In this document: positions 27,027 to 34,083 of the stretch, in pieces
Layout of the letters: every line of letters begins with the position of its first letter
Numbering within the stretch: the stretch's first letter is position 1
Source of the DNA: Candidatus Hodarchaeota archaeon
Lineage (GTDB): Archaea > Asgardarchaeota > Heimdallarchaeia > Hodarchaeales > YT1-039
Assembly: GCA_016840025.1 (NCBI GenBank)
Contig: JAEOTF010000059.1
Location: 1 to 34,083, forward strand
DNA length: 34,083 nt
Direction of reading: 5' to 3'
Made by a program: the position numbers and the translations under genes
The notes under the pieces: generated by a model
Seen by the model: only the letters and a program-made list of their open reading frames with translations
Told to the model about the DNA's origin: nothing
The model's database searches: none

Positions 27027-30000
27027 TTGAAGTATATCCTAGAATATACAGTGACAATTCTTCGACGGAGAAAAAGGAGCTTCTTATTAACATCAATAGT
27101 TATTGCCTTAGGGATTTCCTTAGTTGTTCAATCACAGATTCTAGGAGATACTATCGAAAGGAATTACAAACAAGTGATGGTTGAAGCATTTGGCAATACT
27201 GATATTGTTGTATTTTCTTCCAGTGAAAATATTTATTTTGAATATGAGGTTTATGAAACAGTTTCACAAGCTTTAAACCCTGATTTTCAAGGTATATTCC
27301 CGCTCATCAGTCAGTATTCAACCGTTTATTATCAAGAAAAGGGACAGTTTGAGCAGTATGTTGTATTAGAAACAATACATGAGGAATTTGATAGTTCATA
27401 TTGGGGGAATATTATCTCTAATAGTTCAGGGGAAGAAGTTAATGTAGCGGCCTTATCACCAGATGAAATCGTTATTTCTCCTGATTTAGCAGATGCTTTA
27501 CTCGCCCCAATTGGATCACAACTCACAATTTCTTTATATAACGAAAAAGGAAATCAAATTTTTTTCAATGCTACTGTGAAAGAAATTTTTAGTTATGATG
27601 GGTATGGAAAACAGGGGAATCCCAATGATTTTCGACGTATATTAATGAGTCTTCAAACTGTCCAATCTCTCATTAAAGTAGATATGAATGATCCTCTTAC
27701 TGAAATATTATTTGGAATTGATGATCATAAAGACCCTTTCTTGGGTCGAGAGCGTAGTAATAAAGCTAGAGATAAGATTGAAACAGTCCTTAAGGACAAA
27801 TATCCCGATGATCCCTTTATTGTCTGGAGTATACGTGAAAGTGCACGAGAAAGCATTGAACGCGGTATATCGAGTTATATAGACACATTAAATATGTTTG
27901 GAACCGTAGTTATTATTGCTGGACTTTTATTGATCACTAATATTCAGATTTTGAATATGGAAGAACGAAAACAGCAAATTGGAATGCTACGTGCTATTGG
28001 CGCCAAAAAAAATGAAATTCTAATTTCTTACGGGATTGAGACCGTTCTCACTGGGATAGTCGGAGGTATTTTTGGATTAATCTTTGGAATTGGAATAGCA
28101 GTATGGTTGAATGATGTGAGTAGAAGTATGCTTTCTGCCTGGGGTAATCCTGAATTTAAACAATCAATGTTTGATGTTGTAATTAATCCAGGTACTTTTC
28201 TACTTTCATTATCAGCGGCAATAATTTTATCCCTAATTACAGGAATGGTTCCCGCTTTTCGTGCACGGGGCTCATCTATTGTAGAAATCCTTCGTGGAAC
28301 TAGCTCCGTCTCTTCCAATACTTCTATTTCTTATAATGATAGAAAACCCATTTGGCCTTTAGTTGTAGGTGGATTTGTGACTTTGATAGGATTCCTTCTC
28401 CTTATTGACTTAATTCAGCAAGGACATCCTTTTTATTCTGGGGATGGGTATCGTAATTTAGATGAAGAGTTTCCTGACAATATTCAGGCACTATTCCTAA
28501 TTTTGTTAGGTCTCCTCATCATAAACTTTCGATTTAAGAAAAAATGTTTAGGAATGACTTTTTCTGGAGTATTAATGATATCCCTCACACTATTTGGGTA
28601 TAACGTTGCCGTTGAATGGATAACAGAAGGAGGTAATGCTAATAGAATTGGAATAATTGGTTTATTTTGTGTCGTTACAGGAGTGACCACAATAATTGCT
28701 GCAAATCTTGATAAAATTACAGAAGGACTACGAAAATCCCTAACTTTAATTGGATTTAGTGCAACTGGATTAGCTGCTACTCGTTATATAAATTCACGTA
28801 AAACACGTGCTGTACTGACCTTTGCAACGTTTGCTGTTATTTTAAGTTTGAATTTCATGGGGGGAACATATGCAAATACCCAAGTTAATGGAACCGGAGA
28901 GATGTGGGAAGATTATTTCACAAATATCCAGATAGTGGTTGAATCGCAAACTTCAGTAAATTTAAATGATGTAGACCTCCCTCAAATTCTTCAAGAGCAG
29001 TTTGATGATGTAAAAAATGTTTATCCTCTGGTTACTGGTTGGGGAAGCGCTTACATTGGTCTAAAACAAGAAATAAATGAAACAGAAGATATTTTTCGAA
29101 CAAAATTTGTATTCCTTGATTTCGATACTTTTCAAGACGTTAATAATCAAGCCATCTATCCATTTCTCTTTGATGATTTAATTCCATATTATTCTAAATT
29201 GTCGCTGTTAGACAGAATTAGGCATAGAGATAGCGCACGAGAAGAAGCAAATGTATTTTGGGATGATTTCTTAGCAGGTAAAAAGTTACATCGAGAAACA
29301 CTGGAACCTGTAGATTCTGATGATCCTATGGGATTACCGATGTTTATCTGTGAGCGTTTAGGATTCATTGAAGAAGGAGCAATTGTTTCATTTCCCTTAG
29401 CTAATGAAAGTGGGTATATGGAAATGATCAAAGTTGGAACACTGACCTATTTCCCTTCTTTTAATATGTATATGAGTTCTTATACGAGTGGTATTGTTCT
29501 TAGTAACGAATTTGCTTCTCAAATTGATATTAGAGGGCTTGGAGTTAGAGAGTTCCTTACAGAACCAAAACATGGCTTTGACTATGATAAAAATAAAGTA
29601 TTATGCAATCGGATTGAGGAATTTTCAAACAAACCAAGCCACAATTCACTTCTAAACCATACAAACGGAGCTCTATATGGAATTACTGCACATAACCTTT
29701 GGGATGTTATCTTTCATGACTTGTCCGCAAATAGAAAAAGCCTTGAGTTAATCCAACTCTTTATTAGCACAGGTCTTATCATCGGTGTTCTTGGTCTCTT
29801 GATTGTATCACGTCGTTCTGTTACTGAGCGAAAACGCGAAATAGGTATGCTTCGAGCATTAGGCTTTTCGAAAAAGGCAGTCTCATTAACCGTCCTTCTT
29901 GAATTACTGTTTTTAGGGTTATTAGGCTTCATAGTTGGCTTTTTCACTGGTAATTATATTGCTTGGATTTTTGCAGATCTTCAAGATTGGACATTACAAA

Positions 30001-30125
30001 TCCCTTGGTTCCAAGTTGGTTTTTATGGTTCCTTTATTATGGGATCAGTTATAATAGCTGCTCTTATCCCAGGATGGTTAGCGGCCCGCATACCACCTAG
30101 TGAGGCTTTACGTTATAGTGGCTAA
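27027..30125 (+). CDS. ABC transporter permease, two-unit FtsX/MacB type (permease B of cassette 2)
   Basis: About 1033 residues from TTG 27027 (the frame extends in-phase to TTG 26985, 1046 residues). I chose 27027 because of the strong ribosome site and because its N-terminus KYILEYTVTILRRRK aligns with NYIFKHTIHVLSSRK of permease A. The layout equals permease A: one helix, outer domain, three helices with MEERKQQIGMLRAIGAKK, four linker helices, a second unit beginning TRAVLTFATFA, a second outer domain, three helices with TERKREIGMLRALGF, tail IPPSEALRYSG. The two permeases are clear tandem duplicates flanking the ATPase pair. They may form a heterodimer or serve different substrates with shared ATPases. 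A 7-bp AT-rich hairpin (30128-30149) follows the stop. Confidence 0.93.
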   Translation: MKYILEYTVTILRRRKRSFLLTSIVIALGISLVVQSQILGDTIERNYKQVMVEAFGNTDIVVFSSSENIYFEYEVYETVSQALNPDFQGIFPLISQYSTVYYQEKGQFEQYVVLETIHEEFDSSYWGNIISNSSGEEVNVAALSPDEIVISPDLADALLAPIGSQLTISLYNEKGNQIFFNATVKEIFSYDGYGKQGNPNDFRRILMSLQTVQSLIKVDMNDPLTEILFGIDDHKDPFLGRERSNKARDKIETVLKDKYPDDPFIVWSIRESARESIERGISSYIDTLNMFGTVVIIAGLLLITNIQILNMEERKQQIGMLRAIGAKKNEILISYGIETVLTGIVGGIFGLIFGIGIAVWLNDVSRSMLSAWGNPEFKQSMFDVVINPGTFLLSLSAAIILSLITGMVPAFRARGSSIVEILRGTSSVSSNTSISYNDRKPIWPLVVGGFVTLIGFLLLIDLIQQGHPFYSGDGYRNLDEEFPDNIQALFLILLGLLIINFRFKKKCLGMTFSGVLMISLTLFGYNVAVEWITEGGNANRIGIIGLFCVVTGVTTIIAANLDKITEGLRKSLTLIGFSATGLAATRYINSRKTRAVLTFATFAVILSLNFMGGTYANTQVNGTGEMWEDYFTNIQIVVESQTSVNLNDVDLPQILQEQFDDVKNVYPLVTGWGSAYIGLKQEINETEDIFRTKFVFLDFDTFQDVNNQAIYPFLFDDLIPYYSKLSLLDRIRHRDSAREEANVFWDDFLAGKKLHRETLEPVDSDDPMGLPMFICERLGFIEEGAIVSFPLANESGYMEMIKVGTLTYFPSFNMYMSSYTSGIVLSNEFASQIDIRGLGVREFLTEPKHGFDYDKNKVLCNRIEEFSNKPSHNSLLNHTNGALYGITAHNLWDVIFHDLSANRKSLELIQLFISTGLIIGVLGLLIVSRRSVTERKREIGMLRALGFSKKAVSLTVLLELLFLGLLGFIVGFFTGNYIAWIFADLQDWTLQIPWFQVGFYGSFIMGSVIIAALIPGWLAARIPPSEALRYSG

Positions 30126-30127
30126 AC

Positions 30128-30149
30128 TATTAAAATAGATTATTTAATA
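30128..30149 (+). repeat. Short AT-rich inverted repeat after the ABC operon
   Basis: TATTAAA (30128-30134) and TTTAATA (30143-30149) are perfect inverted copies around an 8-nt loop, 2 nt after the permease stop. No T run follows, so a terminator role is weak. Confidence 0.25.
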
Positions 30150-30328
30150 ATAACCTACACAAATAGGGCCCACTCTTTATACAGTTTATAGATCATTTTA
30201 CTGCTGATACACACTCACTGTCGCTTAGTTTTGATTGCTATTTTTCTTATTTATTCTCAACTGAAGAATAATAGCTAGTCCATAACATCTATTTATGAGT
30301 GTTAATTATTAGTTTTAGTTGAATTTCA

Positions 30329-31432
30329 ATGCTTTTCAATGAGTTTATTCTCTGTTTTATCTCCTCTCTCATAACCATTCTTGCCTTATTTCAGATTTTA
30401 AAGCATTCTAGGCATTCACCAATAGTGGAAATGAATTTACTAAGGTTAGCTTTCTTATCTTCAACAATATATATAATAGGAATGCTTCCAAGCACAATTC
30501 TTTATACAAAAGAAAAAGTCGATCCCCTTGGTCTACAAATCTATCAAGTTGATTTCCTATTCGGACAGTTAGCCTTAATGTGTTGGACTTTCACCTTTTA
30601 TCTTCCTAGCTACAAAACTAGCTATCGAGCGATTTTTGCGGTTTTTTTTATATCGGCTGGAAATGCTGCTTCTGGGATTTTAAATTGCTTAACCATCACA
30701 CATACCATCTCTAATAATCAGCTTAGAGAAGTATATACCCCTCTTGGAATTTTTTTTGTTTTTGTTAGTGCTACTCTGTTTTCATTAAGTATTGGAAAAC
30801 GTGTTCTTGATGTTATACAGATTATTGAAGAAGAATCCCCACTTACTTCTCAAAAATCACTTTTATTCTTTCTCTTCTTAGGTTGCCTTACTTTTACCGT
30901 AATGTACCCCTCTCGATTGTTTCCCTCCCTTGAAATTCCAATAATGGCATGGTGTGTACCACTTTCATTAACATGGCTTTATTTTACTTATGCTTTTTCT
31001 AAAGATAAAGCATTTTTCTTTATCACCCCAATACAATTAGATGGGGTCTTAATTATGCATCAAAATAGTGGTTTGTGTATTTTTTCTTATTCTTCCCTTG
31101 AAACTGTAATCCCCGAACATATGCTGACAGGCCTCTTTTCTGCTCTTAATATTTCTTTAAAAGAAACTATTCAAAGTAAAAAAGTCTTAGAACGGATTAG
31201 TTTTGGTGATAAAAATGTAATATTAGCCCCTGGTGAACAAGTTACCACAGTACTTTTAGTTTCAGGAGAAAATCTCATTATTGGGGCTGTAGCTAAACAT
31301 CTTTCAAAAGAGTTTGAACATATTTACCAAACTGAATTAAAACAGCTCCAGGATGGGTATGGACTGAAATTAGATAATTTTATTGGATTTTCAATAGAGA
31401 TTTCAAAAATTCAGCCTTATTTCCCACTTTAG
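30329..31432 (+). CDS. Seven-TM protein with C-terminal longin/roadblock-like domain
   Basis: A 367-residue protein. Seven hydrophobic helices fill residues 1-223 (about 6-24, 37-58, 72-92, 100-120, 136-155, 178-198, 204-223). Residues about 230-360 form a soluble domain with the order strand-strand-helix-strand-strand-helix: QLDGVLIMHQNSGLCIFSY, then a helix with EHMLTGLFSALNISLKET, then LERISFGDKNVILA and TTVLLVSGENLIIGAVA, then a long charged helix. This is the profilin-like fold pattern of longin and roadblock/LC7 domains, which in eukaryotes and Asgard archaea act as platforms or regulators for small GTPases. The assignment is from pattern only. By the positive-inside rule the C-domain should be cytoplasmic. 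I infer a membrane sensor reading out to a GTPase. It converges with the winged-helix gene. Confidence 0.78.
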   Translation: MLFNEFILCFISSLITILALFQILKHSRHSPIVEMNLLRLAFLSSTIYIIGMLPSTILYTKEKVDPLGLQIYQVDFLFGQLALMCWTFTFYLPSYKTSYRAIFAVFFISAGNAASGILNCLTITHTISNNQLREVYTPLGIFFVFVSATLFSLSIGKRVLDVIQIIEEESPLTSQKSLLFFLFLGCLTFTVMYPSRLFPSLEIPIMAWCVPLSLTWLYFTYAFSKDKAFFFITPIQLDGVLIMHQNSGLCIFSYSSLETVIPEHMLTGLFSALNISLKETIQSKKVLERISFGDKNVILAPGEQVTTVLLVSGENLIIGAVAKHLSKEFEHIYQTELKQLQDGYGLKLDNFIGFSIEISKIQPYFPL

Positions 31433-31437
31433 AGTTT

Positions 31438-32352
31438 TCAGTAATGTGTTTTCTCTAGAGACTCAAGAGTTTTATTTGTTTCATTTGAGAGTCTGTAGAA
31501 CTTCTGTCGCCCTTCATAATACTCTTCTATAATATTATAATCGACTAATTTTTTACAATTACAAGATATACCTTGAACTGATATTCCAATTTCCTTTGCT
31601 AATTGATTTCGTGATAATCCTGATCCCGAATTCCTCAATAACTCAATTATTACGTACATAGAAGAACGATGAAGCATTGAAATGAGTTTACAGTAGTGCT
31701 TGTCATTTGAATCTAATAATCCATTAATTACGAAATATCGTGTAAATTTTCCTCCATCTTGGTGAGAAATTATCCGTTTTTCTTTCACTTCTAAAACTTG
31801 GAGATGATATTGAATGACTCCATTCTTTTTATTTAACTCGCGGCAAAGTTCCCGAAAATGAATCCCTGGATCTGATTTGATCGTTTGGTATATCATCTCA
31901 CGCATTGATCCGTTTTTAAATTCTTCTTCTTTATTTTTTACAGTTACACCTATTGAAAGAATTATAGGTATAATTTTTACCCAGAATAGTTTACTTTCCT
32001 TTGGTTGATAATTTATTTTTAAATAACATCTTGTTCCATAATCTGGTTTATTTTTAGCATTTAGATAAGGAATAAGTCTTCCTAGATTTGTTTCCTGTTC
32101 TATATAATTAGTTGTTGTGGATGTAGTATTAGAAACCACAATTGATAATGGTATTAAGTAATCATCTGCCCTGACAGTATAATGAGGCTTGTGGAAACCT
32201 ACTTCTGTGTCGATAATGTCATCTACCTTTACCATATACTCTCCACTAGAATTAAAAAATCCTAGGCTATATAGTCCATAAGGAATGGCGAATGAGGTAA
32301 TAACCAGCATTAAGAACAGAAGGGTCTCTTTGACGTGCATTCGATTACACAA
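31438..32352 (-). CDS. Membrane-anchored regulator with two winged-helix domains
   Basis: Up to 304 residues. A hydrophobic segment near the N-terminus (LLFLMLVITSFAIPYGLYS) is followed by an outer region of about 90 residues, a second helix KLFWVKIIPIILSIGVTV, and a cytoplasmic part. That part holds a first winged helix (GIHFRELCRELNKKNGVIQYHL, recognition helix of the ArsR/MarR kind) with a basic wing, and a second one (GLSRNQLAKEIGISVQGISC). Such one-component membrane regulators are common in archaea and are thought to sense an outside or membrane signal and bind DNA directly. The frame starts at TTG 32352, which agrees with a TTATAA box at 32375-32380 for a leaderless message; ATG 32340 is an alternative. 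Divergent from the DUF5752-like pair, which may be its target. Confidence 0.85.
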   Translation of the reverse strand: MCNRMHVKETLLFLMLVITSFAIPYGLYSLGFFNSSGEYMVKVDDIIDTEVGFHKPHYTVRADDYLIPLSIVVSNTTSTTTNYIEQETNLGRLIPYLNAKNKPDYGTRCYLKINYQPKESKLFWVKIIPIILSIGVTVKNKEEEFKNGSMREMIYQTIKSDPGIHFRELCRELNKKNGVIQYHLQVLEVKEKRIISHQDGGKFTRYFVINGLLDSNDKHYCKLISMLHRSSMYVIIELLRNSGSGLSRNQLAKEIGISVQGISCNCKKLVDYNIIEEYYEGRQKFYRLSNETNKTLESLEKTHY

Positions 32353-32374
32353 TGTACGTTAAATGCCCAACTTG

Positions 32375-32380
32375 TTTATA
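32375..32380 (-). promoter_or_regulatory. TATA-like box for the membrane winged-helix gene
   Basis: TTATAA on the minus strand is centred about 26 nt before the TTG at 32352, as expected for a leaderless transcript. Confidence 0.4.
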
Positions 32381-32548
32381 ATATTTATGGTACAAACGAT
32401 TTCTTTTACATTTCTAGAGAATATCAAGTTCCCATAGCCATAGGCAAGAGTATAAATGACACTACTAATAAAATAGAAACATTTGTTTATACTTCAACTT
32501 TTTCAATAAATTTTTTATTCACTATGAAGAATAGATCTGGGATCTTCC

Positions 32549-32941
32549 ATGAATAAGCATGATATAGACCCTGAACTGCTTAATATCGCCAAAAATGCTA
32601 TTTATACCATTCAACCTCAACCTTTACGTTTTTATTTCAGGAAAGAAAATCAAATAGTGGCTGTCGCTGGCAACTTGGTAGAATTAATCGATTGTGTGCG
32701 TTCTGTGGATGGGAAAGCTCTTCGCTTTCATCTTTTTCGTATGATTAAGGAAAGAGATGGATTTACCCCCCGATCAGACCTTTCTCTCTGGGTTCATTAT
32801 ATATTAGGCGATATTGAACTCTCCGCCCGTCTTTATGAATTAAGAGGGGTTGATGAACCCGAAGAACTAAGAAAAGCAATCCTTCAAGCTTGTGAAGAAC
32901 GATATTACTTCTTTAAAGATCTCTTAGATACACTTGAATAA
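32549..32941 (+). CDS. DUF5752-like helical protein, copy 1
   Basis: A 130-residue protein that resembles the DUF5752 family as I remember it: a short strand region (PLRFYF), then GNLVELIDCVRSVDGKALRFHLFRM with the family pattern of a helix ending in an xHxxR-like segment, the conserved PRSDLSLWVHYIL (Asp and Trp typical), then LSARLYEL and a C-terminal helix. The function of DUF5752 is unknown; it is soluble and all-helical with a small sheet. The ATG start aligns with the second copy. The gene has a near-duplicate 62 nt downstream. No convincing Shine-Dalgarno is seen. Confidence 0.75.
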   Translation: MNKHDIDPELLNIAKNAIYTIQPQPLRFYFRKENQIVAVAGNLVELIDCVRSVDGKALRFHLFRMIKERDGFTPRSDLSLWVHYILGDIELSARLYELRGVDEPEELRKAILQACEERYYFFKDLLDTLE

Positions 32942-33003
32942 GTATTGAAACTTAAACGCTTAGAGGAAACAATTGACGAATCGCACGGATTGTGGCATGT
33001 TCA

Positions 33004-33384
33004 ATGAATAAAAATAATTTTAACCTAGAGCTTATTGATATCGCAAAAAATTCAATTTATGTGGTCCACCCCATTCCATTGCGCTTCCATTTCCTGAATG
33101 GATGCATAGCAGGGAATCTCGTAGAACTCATAGACTGTATACGTTATGTAGATCAGAATACCCTGCTATATCACCTTTTTCGTCTGGTGGATGAGAATAA
33201 CACAGTTACACCGCGATCAGATCTTTCTCTCTGGATCCATTATGTCTTAAAAGATACAGAACTCTCTGCGAAGATATATGAACTCAGAAATATTGAGGAT
33301 CCAGTAAAGCTTCGAAAAAATGCGCTGCAAACATGTGAAGCACGGTATTTTTTCTTCAAAGACATACTTGCTTCTTTAATATGA
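33004..33384 (+). CDS. DUF5752-like helical protein, copy 2
   Basis: A tandem duplicate of the gene just upstream, roughly half identical over its length. Shared segments include GNLVELIDC, PRSDLSLW, a following HY and the ending FFKDxL. The frame opens at GTG 32992, but the ATG at 33004 aligns exactly with the start of copy 1 (MNKNNF against MNKHDI), giving 126 residues. It differs by a shorter loop after PLRFHF. Duplication followed by divergence suggests a hetero-oligomer or two specificities; this is inference. Confidence 0.75.
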   Translation: MNKNNFNLELIDIAKNSIYVVHPIPLRFHFLNGCIAGNLVELIDCIRYVDQNTLLYHLFRLVDENNTVTPRSDLSLWIHYVLKDTELSAKIYELRNIEDPVKLRKNALQTCEARYFFFKDILASLI

Positions 33385-33405
33385 TGTAACTCGCTCGTTC
33401 GTTAA

Positions 33406-34083
33406 TTATATACTCACATATACGTTATTTTCTTCCTCTTTTGCGTATGCAAAAGCCATGCGGGGTGTGTTATAAGCCCATCCTATGTTGCCTTTCCAAT
33501 CAATCGCAATAACTCCTCCTCTCCCATTAATTTTTGTTTCTAGCATATTTATTGCTTTTTCCGCAGCTTCTTTGATATTGCTACCTGTTTCAAGATTAAT
33601 TGAGACTCGATGGGCTAAAACAACCCGCATTATGGATTCACCCCACCCTGTAGCTGAAATGGCTCCCAACGTATCAGCATAAGCGCCACACCCAATAATG
33701 GGTGTATCTCCCACTCGTCCAGGCATTTTTTTGGGTGTACCGCCAGTGGAAGTACCTGCAGCTAAGTTTCCATTGTGATCTATCGCTACAGCTCCCACTG
33801 TTCCCTGTGGATGCTTCTCAAAAACTTGTTTCGTTCGAAAAGTAGGATCTTGTTGCAGTTTTTTCCATCTTTCTAATTCTCGTCCTACCAAGAGATCCTC
33901 TGTTTTACAAAGTGTTATGCCTTTATTTTTCGCAAATTCAACTGCTCCCTCTCCTATTAGTAATGTATGTTCTGTTTGCTCCATAACTAGACGAGAAAGA
34001 GAGATCGGATGTAAAATATTACGAACCGCAGCTACTGCTCCAAAATTTTGATTTTTACCATCACAAATGATAGCATCCAATTC
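33406..34083 (-). CDS. Isoaspartyl peptidase/L-asparaginase, Ntn-hydrolase (5' end cut by window edge)
   Basis: The C-terminal ~226 residues of a plant-type asparaginase. The visible part starts at the conserved ELDA...DG segment, so about 50-60 N-terminal residues lie beyond the window and the TTG at 34080 is not the start. The autocleavage site is clear: GTVGAVAID, with Thr about residue 94 of the visible part (codon near 33800) becoming the N-terminal nucleophile of the small subunit. Substrate-loop motifs GRVGDTPIIGCGAYAD and SATGWGE follow. The family hydrolyses isoaspartyl dipeptides and asparagine, clearing damaged peptides. It converges with the DUF5752-like genes. Confidence 0.95.
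   Translation of the reverse strand, partial: ELDAIICDGKNQNFGAVAAVRNILHPISLSRLVMEQTEHTLLIGEGAVEFAKNKGITLCKTEDLLVGRELERWKKLQQDPTFRTKQVFEKHPQGTVGAVAIDHNGNLAAGTSTGGTPKKMPGRVGDTPIIGCGAYADTLGAISATGWGESIMRVVLAHRVSINLETGSNIKEAAEKAINMLETKINGRGGVIAIDWKGNIGWAYNTPRMAFAYAKEEENNVYVSI

Noticed and set aside
32335..32556. Plus-strand 73-codon frame in the region between the winged-helix gene and DUF5752-like copy 1
   Set aside because: Overlaps both neighbours, has low-complexity composition, no ribosome site, and coincides with the expected divergent promoters.
1..34083. tRNA or rRNA genes, CRISPR arrays, insertion sequences, inteins
   Set aside because: Intergenic regions were scanned by eye for tRNA-like arms, regular repeats, transposase motifs and terminal repeats; none was convincing. 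A covariance-model scan would settle small RNAs.

Overview
The window reads as a piece of an archaeal chromosome of low GC, most likely from an Asgard archaeon. The signs are: a Rab/Ras-like small GTPase domain (9716-11782); a 7-TM protein ending in what looks like a longin/roadblock-type domain (30329-31432); a UbiA enzyme of the kind that makes archaeal ether lipids; a family 4 uracil-DNA glycosylase; a membrane-anchored winged-helix regulator; TATA-like boxes about 25-30 nt upstream of several starts (leaderless style); and many TTG/GTG starts. The lineage is an inference from gene content; no rRNA or tRNA gene was seen to settle it.

Layout. 1-4379: end of an ABC export cassette made of an FtsX/MacB-type permease (cut by the window edge), a stand-alone ATPase, and an ATPase carrying a ~400-residue helical N-terminal domain. 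4380-5419: a decayed stretch holding a 41-codon remnant and the C-terminal half of an MFS transporter. 5420-6094: an unrecognised gene. 6136-8638: an ABC-2 exporter (ATPase then permease, minus strand). 8735-9670: UbiA prenyltransferase. 9716-13651 (minus strand): lipid kinase, then a 7-TM protein, then a GTPase fused to a coiled coil, a PD-(D/E)XK nuclease-like domain and a C2H2-type metal site. 13904-15949: coiled-coil protein with a C-terminal helix-hairpin-helix-like domain. 16239-17474: PAS histidine kinase interrupted by an in-frame TAA. 17504-19552: S9 peptidase. 19657-20205: uracil-DNA glycosylase. 20457-20897: receiver-like protein lacking part of the acidic pocket. 20976-30125: a second, complete copy of the ABC cassette, in the order permease, ATPase, helical-domain ATPase, second permease. 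30329-33384: 7-TM/longin-like protein, divergent membrane winged-helix regulator, and two tandem DUF5752-like genes. 33406-34083: partial isoaspartyl peptidase/asparaginase.

How the genes may work together. The two homologous ABC cassettes probably each build a MacB/LolCDE-like mechanotransmission machine from one plain and one helical-domain ATPase; this architecture is the best repeated, operon-level candidate for an undescribed system. The most unusual single gene is the GTPase-nuclease fusion, which lies in the same direction behind a 7-TM protein and a lipid kinase and could belong to a membrane-signalling or defence module. That link is inferred from position only.
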